The notes below the pieces were generated by a model. It was not told where the DNA came from. It searched no databases and saw only the letters and a list, made by a program, of their open reading frames with translations. Both the position numbers and the translations under genes were made by a program. Shown here in pieces: positions 55,969-64,000 of a DNA stretch of 64,000 nt (positions are counted from its first letter, which is position 1; the number at the start of each line of letters is the position of its first letter). The stretch covers positions 13,282,602 to 13,346,601 of the forward strand of contig OZ020257.1 in assembly GCA_963971285.1 (NCBI GenBank), in the 5' to 3' direction. The stretch comes from Astropecten irregularis (Eukaryota; Echinodermata; Asteroidea; Paxillosida; Astropectinidae).

Positions 55969-58900
55969 CTAGGACCAGTCACCTCTGTAATAAACGACGT
56001 TTTTATCCGTCTCGTGGAGTTTGACTTCATACAGCAGGCTGGAATCGTACATCTGGTTGGACATCTCTTCCCAGATGAAGACGGCGATGTTCTCCGACGT
56101 GCTGGTGACGTTCTTGAAGTACGGCACGTCCTTGTCGATGTTCTTGTGGTCCAGGGGATCCAGGATGGCTTTCTGTATCGACAGCAAATGAAAGATGAGG
56201 AATTATGACGGCGGACCTATCAACATGTACAAATGCTGGGGGTCAAGTCAAGCCCAAGCCCAGATCTCGTTATTGTTGTCACACCTGCAAACATTGCGCA
56301 AACCTCTTACAGGTACATGCACGAGCGCAGTGCATTAAACTACAGCAAAATACATTTCAGTGCACTCGATGGATAACAGGAAAAGGCTAGAGACTTCCAT
56401 GGTGTAAACCCACCCTAGCTACCAGCTTACATGTACACTATTTAGCTATTTTGGCATCACAATGAAACTGTTTCAGTAAAAAGGTTATTTTGGACTAAAA
56501 CCAGTCAAGATCAAGTCGGTCTGAATCTTACAAAATTGTTATGAGCAAGTGAAGAGCACCACACAACCTATTATTTCCATACAAGCGTGTTACTTATCCC
56601 AAGTAATCCTTGACCCCTTATCAAAGTACAGTGACATGCAACAATTTGAATACCCAACTTGCCGAGTCTAGGCCTATGTAATTGTCTTTTTAAAAACTGA
56701 AAAAACCTGCAAGGACACTAACCTTCATGCATTGTTTCAGATCTGTTAGATTGTACACCATTCCTGTAACTGGATCGACCTGAATCATTGGGAAGAACAA
56801 AACAAATCAGTTGGTCCATGGATATTTACAGCCATATTTGGGTCATTCAACCAGGACCTAGCAAGATTTGTACCTGGTGTTCAACTGTACAGAATATGCA
56901 AATGTTCAATTTCAGGTGACTAAACCAATTTACTGTAAAAACATGTTCACACAAGTGATGATTATCTGCCATTGAAAAAAAAATGTGAATGTTTTGAAAT
57001 GTGCAACTTATCTAATCTTGTTCCCAACCAATTGAAATGGTCCGTAAACTGCACAAAGAAAAGCTCTGACTCTAAGCAAAATTTGTCAGTTATTTGTAGA
57101 ACTTAATTGTTTTACTTTTCTTGGTAATGTTCAAGATATTAAAAAAAAAATACTGACAAAGGAAATATGAAATTAAGACTCACCTCCCCTTTCAAAATAA
57201 TTTCAACTGCAAAAGAGAAAACAAAGCAAAAATGTTTAAACGACTGAAACTGAAGACTTATTTGAAGCTAAATCCCGTACTTGAAATTAACAGAAATAAA
57301 TTTATGTGGTTTAGTTCTGTCAGTAGAAGAAGCAATTTAACCAGAAATTATCAAATTTATAAAATCAAAATAGGATTGCTCTTTAGAAGGAGACTATAGA
57401 GTGTTGCCATTTTGAACCTGACAAGGTGTAGGCCTACACACATAGGAAAACGGACACCACTTATTTCTCCACTTTATCCTAATACCATCTGTCACATATT
57501 ATTTATTTTCAAGTAATTAACATCGTAACTTTCCTTTGTGTGCAAATTGTTTTCATTGAATTCAAAAGTCGGATAAACTCTCCATTTTCCATAGGAAGGA
57601 GGAAAGGAATAATTACATGTATGCCCAAGGGAGTCAGTGTAGTTTCATTGGATGTATGTTTTGTTAAAATCCAATAATTTGTTGGACACTATATGGTGCG
57701 CCCTCATGGTTTGCAAGTCATGTCAGTCACGGTTTCAGGTCAACTCGGTCCGTAACCAACTCGGTCCGAGTCAACTCGGTCCGTGACCAACTCGGTCCGT
57801 ATCCAACTCGGTCCATGACCAACTCGGTCCGTAACCAACTCAGTCCGAGGCCAACTCGGTCCGTAACCAACTCGGTCCGTGACCAACTCGGTCCGTGACC
57901 AACTCGGTCCCTATGGGAAAATGCACGCAAAAACGTCTGGTAATTTTGTTGCAGCAAAACGAGTACGTAGGTCTCGCAAATTGCGTGAATGTAACTATTT
58001 ATTTAGGTCTATTTATTTATTTATTCATTTATTATCTTAAAAACATTAAAAGAATGAAAAATACATTGGCAGGTGCTGCCCAGGGCCTGACAAAAAGTAA
58101 AAAAAAAACAAAAAAAAAACCTGTCATCAAAAGACGTGCCTTCCCAAACACCTGCCAATTATAAATCTTATATTAAATTATGTTATATGTATATATACAC
58201 AGATTAATTAAAACAAAGCTACTGTGTGTACAACTGTACAGACATACTGTTGTACTGTGTGGCGCATAGTTCATACAAATCTGGAGACACTGAGTATAGT
58301 TTCCATTGAATATGCAAATTTGACTTTCCAATCCAATGATTTTATTTAGACATGCCCTGCCCAGGGCACAGTTGTTGAATAGCCTTTGGGTGTGCAGTAC
58401 TACTGTGTGTACAAAAGTGCATGCACAAACTATGTGTAAAGCTACATGTACAGTACATCATCATGTAGGTCCGTGGTGTACCAGGGCGTGGCCCGTTTAC
58501 ATGTACATAAGTCAAATTTAAAGTATACATGTACTTTGGTTTTTGTCAAAGAAATACATATTTGTGGGCAAAAATAACAAGGCAGATACAGTAAAAGTAA
58601 TCTCTGAAAATTTCAGTCCCATACGTTGCCCACTCTTTGAGAAAACAGTGAAAAATGGCCACGGTATTTCTTAAGTCTTTTCTCTTTTATTTTTGATCTT
58701 TTAAAAGAGCAAAAAGATTTTCAGTCGTTGTTTTACTAATTTCTGGATAAATACACCATTTCAGACGGTAGGTTTCTACCACCACCAACTTCATACCCTG
58801 TAAGTTATAAGTAAATCTGTGGACATTTCTGTTTAGTGGTCTCTTACCAAAGTATGATACTACCTTTAAAAGCCAGTTAATGCCAAAAACTTCTGTCTCT

Positions 58901-60907
58901 TCAATATTATCATTTGCTGTCCACTACATGGAGAAACGGACCATGGGTGTGACACCATCGATGCAACCAGAAACCTCAATACATGTGTATTGTTTAATGC
59001 AAAAAGGGTAAGATTCCAATTAGTCCCATAAGGGCGCCCCTTCTATAAAATTTGGTTCTCATTTCTTGTTCACCTTGAGGGAGGGTCAGTCGGTCGAAAA
59101 AAAAAAAAAAGTTTGGTGGAAAAAAAAACCTGGCTGAATACACAAAAACATAAAGAATATGATGTTCATTGTATTCAATGTAATCGCGTTTGAATATTTT
59201 TGTATTATTTCAGTGATAAAAAGTATAAAAATTGGAGGTCTATTGGCAAAAAAAAAAAAAAAGAATTCCCAGAATTGTTTGAGACAAATTTTGTCTTCAG
59301 AAATTCTGGGAATTATTTTTTTTTAAATATTTTTTTTTATATTATGCCATTCTGACAGGGTCAGCGGCAAAAAAAAAAATTTTCTTCAGTCAGAGCCCAA
59401 AATATGGGTCGGTCGGAAATGAGAACTGCAGAATTAAAAAGGGGCGCCCTAATACAGCAGAGCCTACTTCCCTATTAAGCATTCAGCACTGCCATTATAG
59501 TAGAAAATCCCCCACCCGGCAAAAGAAATATAATGAACAACTGTAAAAGTTAATGCCCAACTCAGACATCACCATATGGCATGTACATGGTGGTATAAAC
59601 CACAATGGATTATGTGCATCAGTTTATGGATGTAATACATATAAACTGGAAAGCATGTCAGACATGCATGAGATGAGATATAGCACATTAATTATGCATT
59701 TTATGGAAACTGCATGCTTGATCGAGCTGACTCCTGAGCTTTCTTGCAATGAGGTCAGATGTTTACAACAACAAAGAAAGAAAAAAAACCTTCACAAACA
59801 AAAACAAACAAATAAACAAACATTTTGGGCAACAACACAAAACAGAGTCTACATCCCCATGTAATTTTGTTTTGTACTGCAAATTGAAATAATGTAGGGC
59901 CTGTTTGTTTAAGGCACAGAATCACAGATTTTGATCCGGATCCCATTTTAACGAACCCTGCATAGGACACCTATCTGCAATTTTGGGATCCCGTGCATTA
60001 AACAAATAGGCTCGCAGGTCGCACTGGATCACGGATTCTACTGATCCGGATCCCATTTTAGTGTACCCTGCATAGGACGTGGATCCCGAGCGTTAAACAA
60101 ATAGGCCCCCAGGTCTGACATGGACCGTAAGGTCGGCCAGTCCCCATGTCAGACCTAGGGTTACGATCATCGCAACTATCTATGGCTGTACATACAGTGA
60201 CCCTCACATGCACATAACTATACAAGTCAGACAACGGGATCACAGGACAAGGTTAAAGTAAAACCGGTATAAATAATCATTGATCATCGCAGTTAATAAT
60301 TAGCCTTACCTTTATAATTGTGCCCATGACCATTGGGGTTATTGCATTTTCCATACACAGCCACATTTTCTGCATCACTCAACAGGGGACTGCAAGAATA
60401 GACATGTTAAAAAGGGAAAAACAAAACAAGATATTTCTTTTGCGAAGTGACAGCTGGACATACAGGCCTTACTTCTAGATTAAGAAGGCTACTCCGGAGT
60501 AGCCTTCTAAATCTAGAAGTATACAGGCTAGGCCTAGGCCAAAATGAAATAAATTACATTGCAACATAGGCCTAATGTAAACAATGATTTGTTTGTTTAC
60601 ATAAGTTGTCCGTAGCTTAGTAAGAACTAGATCTTAGAAATCCCCCGTGGTAGAAAAACTTAAGACAGTCTGAGAGTTAAATTGGGAACACCAGGAAAAT
60701 ATAGGTCAAGTTCGTACGGTCGGATCGAATGAGAACAAAAGGGGAAAAACGATTACAATTTTTAGACCTAGGCTAACGTTACCTGTGGAGCCGGTGACAA
60801 GCGCTGAACGACTCTGTTTTGCTGATGGACACAATGGGGTGACTTTCCTTTAACCGTTTTCCATCGCTGTTATTATTTTCTAACCCTGGCAAATCAGATC
60901 CGGACAT
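55969..60907 (-). CDS. pts: 6-pyruvoyltetrahydropterin synthase (complete, 5 exons)
   Basis: Second step of tetrahydrobiopterin synthesis: converts 7,8-dihydroneopterin triphosphate to 6-pyruvoyl-tetrahydropterin; zinc- and magnesium-dependent cytosolic enzyme. Exons on the minus strand: 60907-60783, 60389-60310, 57206-57184, 56779-56723, 56172-55969. Sum 489 nt, 162 residues; human is 145, the difference being a longer N-terminus. Zinc ligands are visible: H38 (SFSACHRLH), H63 and H65 in [12 protein letters not shown]. Catalytic Cys57 (GKCNNPNG), Asp103 and His104 (ILDPLDHKN) are kept, as are [11 protein letters not shown] and [16 protein letters not shown]. The third exon is only 23 bp with good AG/GT borders. 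Start is the ATG of MSGSDLPGL. Confidence 0.95.
57184..57206 (-). other. pts: pts 23-bp microexon
   Basis: TTGAAATTATTTTGAAAGGGGAG between TTTTGCAG and GTGAGTC (read on the minus strand; motif split: TTGAAATTATTTTG, AAAGGGGAG). Codes for the strand after HGHNYK; without it the frame shifts. From memory, human PTS also has a 23-bp exon here. Confidence 0.85.
57739..57914. repeat. Minisatellite, ~16-bp unit CCAACTCGGTCCGTRA, 11 copies
   Basis: Eleven units with alternating endings GTAA, GTGA and GAG, in a pts intron. It keeps an open frame on the minus strand because of periodicity. A related motif (GGACGAGTTGG twice, about 338-372) lies at the other end of the window. Confidence 0.85.
58068..58158. 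repeat. Dispersed repeat shared with 7.7 kb
   Basis: TTGGCAGGTGCTGCCCAGGG, CTGTCATCAAAAGA, GTGCCTTC and CAAACACCTGCC in the order seen at 7664-7770. In a pts intron. Confidence 0.65.
58518..58869 (+). mobile_element. TTAA MITE, subfamily B
   Basis: TTAAAGTATACATGTACTTTGG...ACCAAAGTATGATACTACC then TTTAA; centre TTTTTGATCTTTTAAAAGAG. TTAA at both ends. In a pts intron. Confidence 0.8.
59032..59449. mobile_element. PIF/Harbinger-like MITE (TAA duplication)
   Basis: GGGCGCCCCTTCTATAAAAT and TGGTTCTCATTTC on the left mirror GAAATGAGAACT and AATTAAAAAGGGGCGCCC on the right. TAA at 59029-59031 and 59450-59452. 418 bp; inner arms AATTCCCAGAATT / AATTCTGGGAATT. A TAA/TTA duplication with GGG termini is the PIF/Harbinger pattern. 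Confidence 0.75.
59897..60107. mobile_element. Fold-back element (GGGCCTGTTTGTTTAA ends) with internal duplication
   Basis: GGGCCTGTTTGTTTAAGGCAC mirrors GCGTTAAACAAATAGGCCC. Two direct copies of GATCCGGATCCCATTTTA plus ACCCTGCATAGGAC lie inside, each ending at a TTAAACAAATAGGC block, so one arm and body has been duplicated. Related to 16915-17034. Confidence 0.65.
60108..60172. mobile_element. Truncated copy of the MULE-like miniature
   Basis: AGGTCTGACATGGACC...AGTCCCCATGTCAGACC then TAGGGTTACGATCATCGCAACTA (given in parts). The right terminus is intact; the left terminal 20 bp are missing where the preceding fold-back element ends. Confidence 0.75.
60473..60523. repeat. Short palindrome in a pts intron
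   Basis: ACTTCTAGATTAAGAAGGCTA and CTCC mirror GGAGTAGCCTTCTAAATCT and AGAAGT. About 51 bp with almost no loop. Confidence 0.7.
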
Positions 60908-61417
60908 TTTTCTTCACCCCGAGGTATAGGTTGACCTACAAACTGTACAAAAGAGGGATCAACTGTATTGTAGTTTTGTACGATCTAGTTATTTAACAAC
61001 AACAATAGGTCAAAACGGCAATGGACTGATCAAGTACTAGCAAGCCCGTATTCCAATTATTTTGGCTACGACTTGGAATTACACACGAGCCTACGAGAAT
61101 AGACCCAGCCGCAGCCTCAAGCCGTATCAATATTGTTGGCGGTGATGGAACTATAGAGGGCGCTATACCACAAAATTATTCATTTTTCACTTACCGTCAA
61201 AATAATATGTCGGATTGACAGATTTTTGTGTAAAATTGTTCCAGTGTGTCCACTTACTGAATGCACCTTTCTGCTTGGTGTGTAGTTCCCTGATGTCATT
61301 CCCACTTTACTCCCACTGTTGACTCTGTTGTTATTCGATTGAAGGCCTGTTTTATGGTAAGAATCTCATTCAACTTTCAAGTTCAAGTTTTATTGCACAT
61401 GTCAACATGAATGGACA

Positions 61418-61636
61418 TTAGTGTAGTTTACGCCACCCATATTATTTTCAGTATTTATTTGGGTAAGAAACTGTTTTGTTTTCACTGAAATATTGCCGAA
61501 ATAAGTTAATTTAAGGGTTTTCAGGACCCATGAATAAATTTGCTTTAAGTAACGAATCTCATTTTGGAACAGAAGAAGGTAAATAAATAAAATACTGAAA
61601 ATAATATGGGTGGCGTAAAGCCATAAACTACACTAA
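61418..61636. mobile_element. Fold-back element, ~43-bp arms
   Basis: TTAGTGTAGTTTACGCCACC then CATATTATTTTCAGTATTTATTT on the left mirror AAATAAATAAAATACTGAAA, ATAATATGGGTGGCGTAAA and CTACACTAA on the right. Confidence 0.8.
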
Positions 61637-61651
61637 CCCCCATGAATGATA

Positions 61652-61812
61652 AATAGCGCTCCGCACTTGCGTTAAAAATAGCACCCGATCTCAGACAAAC
61701 ATTGCATCCATGCAAACGTGCGTGGGCGCGTGCATCATGTACACTACTTGTGTGAGACAATGTTTGTCTGACATCCTGGGATTTTGTGACGTCATTAGTG
61801 CGGAGCGCTATT
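61652..61812. mobile_element. Fold-back MITE (AATAGCGCTCCGCACT ends)
   Basis: Perfect 16-bp TIR AATAGCGCTCCGCACT / AGTGCGGAGCGCTATT, plus inner arms TCAGACAAACATTG / CAATGTTTGTCTGA. Only 15 bp after the previous element. Confidence 0.82.
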
Positions 61813-61875
61813 GACAATAATTATTAGGCCCCCCTATGATGTTTTTTTTAGGCTAGGGCCTAGGCTAGGCTATCT

Positions 61876-61992
61876 TAGGGTGCATTCGTTTAGCTCCCCC
61901 GGGTCAGCCCTTTCTGGGAATGGTCATGTTTTACTGCGCAAAACAAGCGAGAGTGGTGCCGCCCCGGGGGAGCTAAACGAATGCACCCTAAG
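61876..61992. mobile_element. Fold-back MITE (CTTAGGGTGCATTCG ends)
   Basis: CTTAGGGTGCATTCGTTTAG then CTCCCCCGGG mirrors CCCCGGGGGAGCTAAACG then AATGCACCCTAAG, about 30 bp perfect. TAT flanks both sides, a possible 3-bp duplication. Also CpG-rich inside. Confidence 0.82.
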
Positions 61993-62082
61993 TATCAGTG
62001 TATGTAGCTGCAGTAAACTGTACTGTAGCCCTATATTACTCCTTGTTTACTAAATTTTTGGTCAGAATTTAGGACTCCTCGC

Positions 62083-62245
62083 TCGTGACGTCACATTCAG
62101 ATGTCGGACAAACAAGTCGCGCACGTTGCCACATTTAACTTACACGTAAACGTAGTGAAGTTTGTCCGAACATCCGGGTACTAGGGGCCTATAGCTGTCG
62201 ATAAAATTATAAAGAGCGTTTTTATAAATACTGTAGCTCAAGCAA
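62083..62245. repeat. Dispersed repeat block, second copy of 5.8 kb
   Basis: Same ordered motifs as at 5808-5945 (GGACAAACAAGTCGC, AACTTACACGTAAAC, TTTGTCCGAACATCC, TATAGCTGTCGATA), with extra bases between them. Confidence 0.7.
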
Positions 62246-62551
62246 GGAGCCCTATATTGTAAACAAGAAGTAATAGGGCTATAGGCCTATCTGCAGCTAA
62301 TCTCTATAGAGAGATGATGATGTTCAATAGAAAGGAAAGGGGTTATTCATCGCGATGGATACAGATAAGAAAAGGTGATCAAAGTCATGTGATATTGTGT
62401 TGCTGGTAGCGACATTTTGGCTGCTGGTACTGCTAGCCTTCATCAGGCAACTGAAGAACTGGATGATTTGGTGTCCGTTATATCCTGTAGGTCAGGATTC
62501 GTGTTCACAATACCGTGATCAGCGGATTGGATGTGTCACGCCAGTGGACGT

Positions 62552-62640
62552 CGTACGGCTCACTCTGAGGTCAGCTGGGGGCTTGTCCTCAAAGCCACGC
62601 CGAGAACACGCCCCCAGCTGATCGCAGAGTGAGCCGTACG
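62552..62640. mobile_element. Fold-back MITE (CGTACGGCTCACTCTG ends)
   Basis: CGTACGGCTCACTCTG and TCAGCTGGGGGC mirror GCCCCCAGCTGA and CAGAGTGAGCCGTACG around a 30-bp loop. 89 bp. Confidence 0.8.
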
Positions 62641-62844
62641 TAATACTGGCAGTAAACTAATTCCTGTTCGCCTGTTCACAATTTAGCTACCCTCATATGA
62701 TTAATGAAAAGTTAACGTTATACAATTGTTTACCCTCCTTGTTGAATCCTCATGTCACGCTTCCGTCATGCTTAATGGATTTGAACCTCTTACCATCATT
62801 CTGCCCTGCCGTCTCGTCCCAGGTGACAGAAAAGGGACGTGAAA

Positions 62845-63003
62845 ATGCCTAAGAAGTTCCAGGGGGAGAACTCCAAGGCTGCGGTGGCCAAAGCACGCAA
62901 AGCCGCCGTACAGAATGAGAAAATGGCCACCAAACTGAAGGAAGAGGAAGATGCCTACTGGGAGGACGGTGACAAACATGTCAAGAAGAAACAACAGAGA
63001 AAG
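62845..63003 (+). CDS. ccdc124: CCDC124, first coding exon (rest beyond window)
   Basis: Orthologue of yeast Lso2; small basic coiled-coil protein that binds the ribosome, including idle ribosomes in recovery from stasis, and is also reported at the midbody. The exon gives 53 residues starting MPKKFQGENSKAAVAKARKA, the strongly conserved N-terminus, then DAYWEDGDKHVKKKQQRK, and ends in phase 0 at AAG|GTGATT. Start: ATG in AAAATGCC context, first ATG after a good acceptor (CTCGTCCCAG, exon from 62823). Some 22 nt of 5' UTR belong to this exon, so an earlier noncoding exon is likely. The remaining ~170 residues expected for the family are not found up to 64000. Confidence 0.92.
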
Positions 63004-63077
63004 GTGATTCATAAGAACAATTTATGCCAGGAGGCTGGAACCTCCGAGTTCGCCCTTAAAGGTTCTATCAAACTTTG

Positions 63078-63317
63078 GCCCTTTTCCAAACCTCGGCTCC
63101 GACTCAGGCTCTGGCTCCAGCTCCATTTCTTGAGTCAATTTTTAAATAACGGGTATCACAATAGAGACTTTTGGCTGTGGTTCGAAAGTAGATTCTCTGG
63201 TTTAAAAGGGAAAATGGAGCTTCAGCTTCAATGAAAACCCACAACCTCTATTTTCAGCATATTGATGACGGAGCCGAAGACGGAGCCGAAGCCGGAGTCG
63301 AGGTTTGGAAAAGGGCC
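63078..63317. mobile_element. Fold-back MITE in ccdc124 intron (GGCCCTTTTCCAAACCTCGG)
   Basis: GGCCCTTTTCCAAACCTCGG and CTCCGACTC mirror GAGTCGAGGTTTGGAAAAGG then GCC. 240 bp. TTTG follows the right end and partly precedes the left one. The inner GGAGCC/GGCTCC modules also occur at 17.5-17.8 kb. Confidence 0.75.
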
Positions 63318-63438
63318 TTTGTAACATACCGAAACAGAAATCTCCACAGATTTATCTATTACTGACAGGGTGTTAAAATGGTGATGGTTAGTGGCAGAAA
63401 CATATACCGTTAAAATTGTTCTGCCTGAAATGTTGTAT
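63318..63438 (-). mobile_element. TTAA MITE fragment, minus orientation
   Basis: Read on the minus strand it has CATTTCAGGCAGAACAATTT, ACGGTATATGTTTCTGCC and ATTTCTGTTTCGGTATGTTAC: the right half of subfamily B. Both ends truncated, one by the SINE that follows. Confidence 0.65.
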
Positions 63439-63439
63439 A

Positions 63440-63606
63440 TGGCCTAGCGGTATGGCATCTGCACTAGCTAGTAAGCAGGAGGTCGTGGGTTCGAATCCCA
63501 CCTGAGCCAGCATGTGATTTTTTCACGTGCTCTCACAAGCACTGAGTACCGGTATGCACTATGCAGTGCTCATCCACGTCGGTGAAGGGCAAGCCTAATT
63601 TGCATA
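63440..63606 (+). repeat. tRNA-derived SINE (family 2), copy 1
   Basis: tRNA-like body GGCCTAGCGGTATGGCATCT with B box GGTTCGAATCCCACC and 3' stem TGAGCC, then tail CATGTGATTTTTTCACGTGC, CTCACAAGCACT, GTCGGTGAAGGGCAAGC and AATTTGCATATTA. Confidence 0.8.
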
Positions 63607-63705
63607 TTATCTATTTCCCGACCAAAATCATTCAGGCCTAATATTCATGATTAACTGCTGTACCCGCCGCGATATTGGATTCGATTCACCCTGCTGATCC
63701 GAGCT

Positions 63706-63862
63706 AGCTCGGTAGCCTATCGGTATGGCATCTGCTATAAGTAAGCAGAAGGTCGTGGGTTCGAATCCCACCTGAGCCAGCATGTGATTTTTCACGTGCT
63801 CTCACAAGCACTCAGTTTACAGTGCTCATCCCAGTCGGTGAAGGGCAAGCTTAATTTGCACA
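63706..63862 (+). repeat. tRNA-derived SINE (family 2), copy 2
   Basis: Same structure as the copy 100 bp upstream, same orientation; the body is slightly shortened (CTGCTATAAGTAAGCAG) and the tail lacks CCGGTATGCACTATG. In the ccdc124 intron. Confidence 0.8.
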
Positions 63863-64000
63863 ACGTACAATTCCTTGTCATAATTTTTTGAAAATGGGTC
63901 TATGTTTTTTTTAGGACTGCTGTATAGTCTATCTGCAACCCCCCCCAAAAATAACAAAACTTGTACCATAACCTTAGTGGCTATCTTACAAAGTCTAGAT

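Larger units (their letters stand above)
60908..62822. other. pts / ccdc124 divergent spacer with five inverted-repeat units
   Basis: pts starts leftward at 60907; ccdc124 coding starts at 62845, with a probable 5'-UTR exon border at 62823. The spacer holds inverted repeats at 61418-61636, 61652-61812, 61876-61992, the block 62083-62245 and 62552-62640. A first noncoding ccdc124 exon should lie here or further left but I cannot place it. Confidence 0.6.
63004..64000 (+). other. ccdc124 intron 1 (start)
   Basis: From the donor at 63004 to the window end no second ccdc124 exon is visible. Contents are the repeats listed above. Confidence 0.75.

Noticed and set aside
57739..57914. CRISPR-like array
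   Set aside because: Units are contiguous with no unique spacers, and the context is an intron of a eukaryotic gene.
57727..57957. 76-codon frame with repeated TELVTDRVG peptides
   Set aside because: Made by the periodicity of the minisatellite, not by coding constraint.

Overview
The window looks like nuclear DNA of a marine invertebrate deuterostome; an echinoderm or hemichordate is my best guess, but I cannot fix the species. Genes are split by GT-AG introns of about 0.1-5 kb, the encoded proteins read as clear orthologues of conserved metazoan proteins, the DNA is AT-rich, and the space between exons is packed with short fold-back transposons and tRNA-derived SINEs. There are no bacterial operons, CRISPR arrays or rRNA genes.

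Six protein-coding genes can be assembled exon by exon, with reading phase preserved across every junction. In order: snx27 (+, 3' part, 11 exons, 7329-18043; endosomal recycling); slc25a46 (-, complete, 6 exons, 29813-26058; mitochondrial outer-membrane dynamics); psma4 (+, complete, 8 exons, 30061-37965; proteasome alpha subunit); a SAXO1/2-type axonemal microtubule protein (+, complete, 4 exons, 40582-48530); pts (-, complete, 5 exons, 60907-55969; tetrahydrobiopterin synthesis); and ccdc124 (+, first coding exon only, 62845-63003; ribosome-associated). slc25a46 and psma4 are head to head, with 247 bp between their start codons, so they probably share a bidirectional promoter. pts and ccdc124 are also divergent, but about 1.9 kb apart, with that gap full of palindromic elements. 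Apart from the two divergent pairs, the genes do unrelated housekeeping or ciliary jobs.

Regions without exons: 1-7328 (probably snx27 intron 1 plus repeats), 18044-26057 (snx27 3' flank and repeats), 37966-40581 (psma4 3' UTR or intergenic), 48531-55968 (between the convergent SAXO and pts genes), and 63004-64000 (ccdc124 intron with SINEs).

The most notable material is the mobile DNA. (1) A 2,093-bp element in psma4 intron 1 has nearly identical ~396-bp inverted arms and an exact 9-bp target duplication; a 90-bp miniature of it near 41.6 kb also has an exact 9-bp duplication. Both point to a Mutator-like family. (2) A set of otherwise different fold-back elements share ends like GGGGCCGATTTCA and sit in 3-bp CTG/CAG targets. 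(3) A TTAA-inserting MITE family of about 370 bp is present in about ten copies. (4) Several relics look like hammerhead ribozymes from Penelope-like or retrozyme elements. Nested insertions give a partial order of activity. I found no wholly new enzymatic system.
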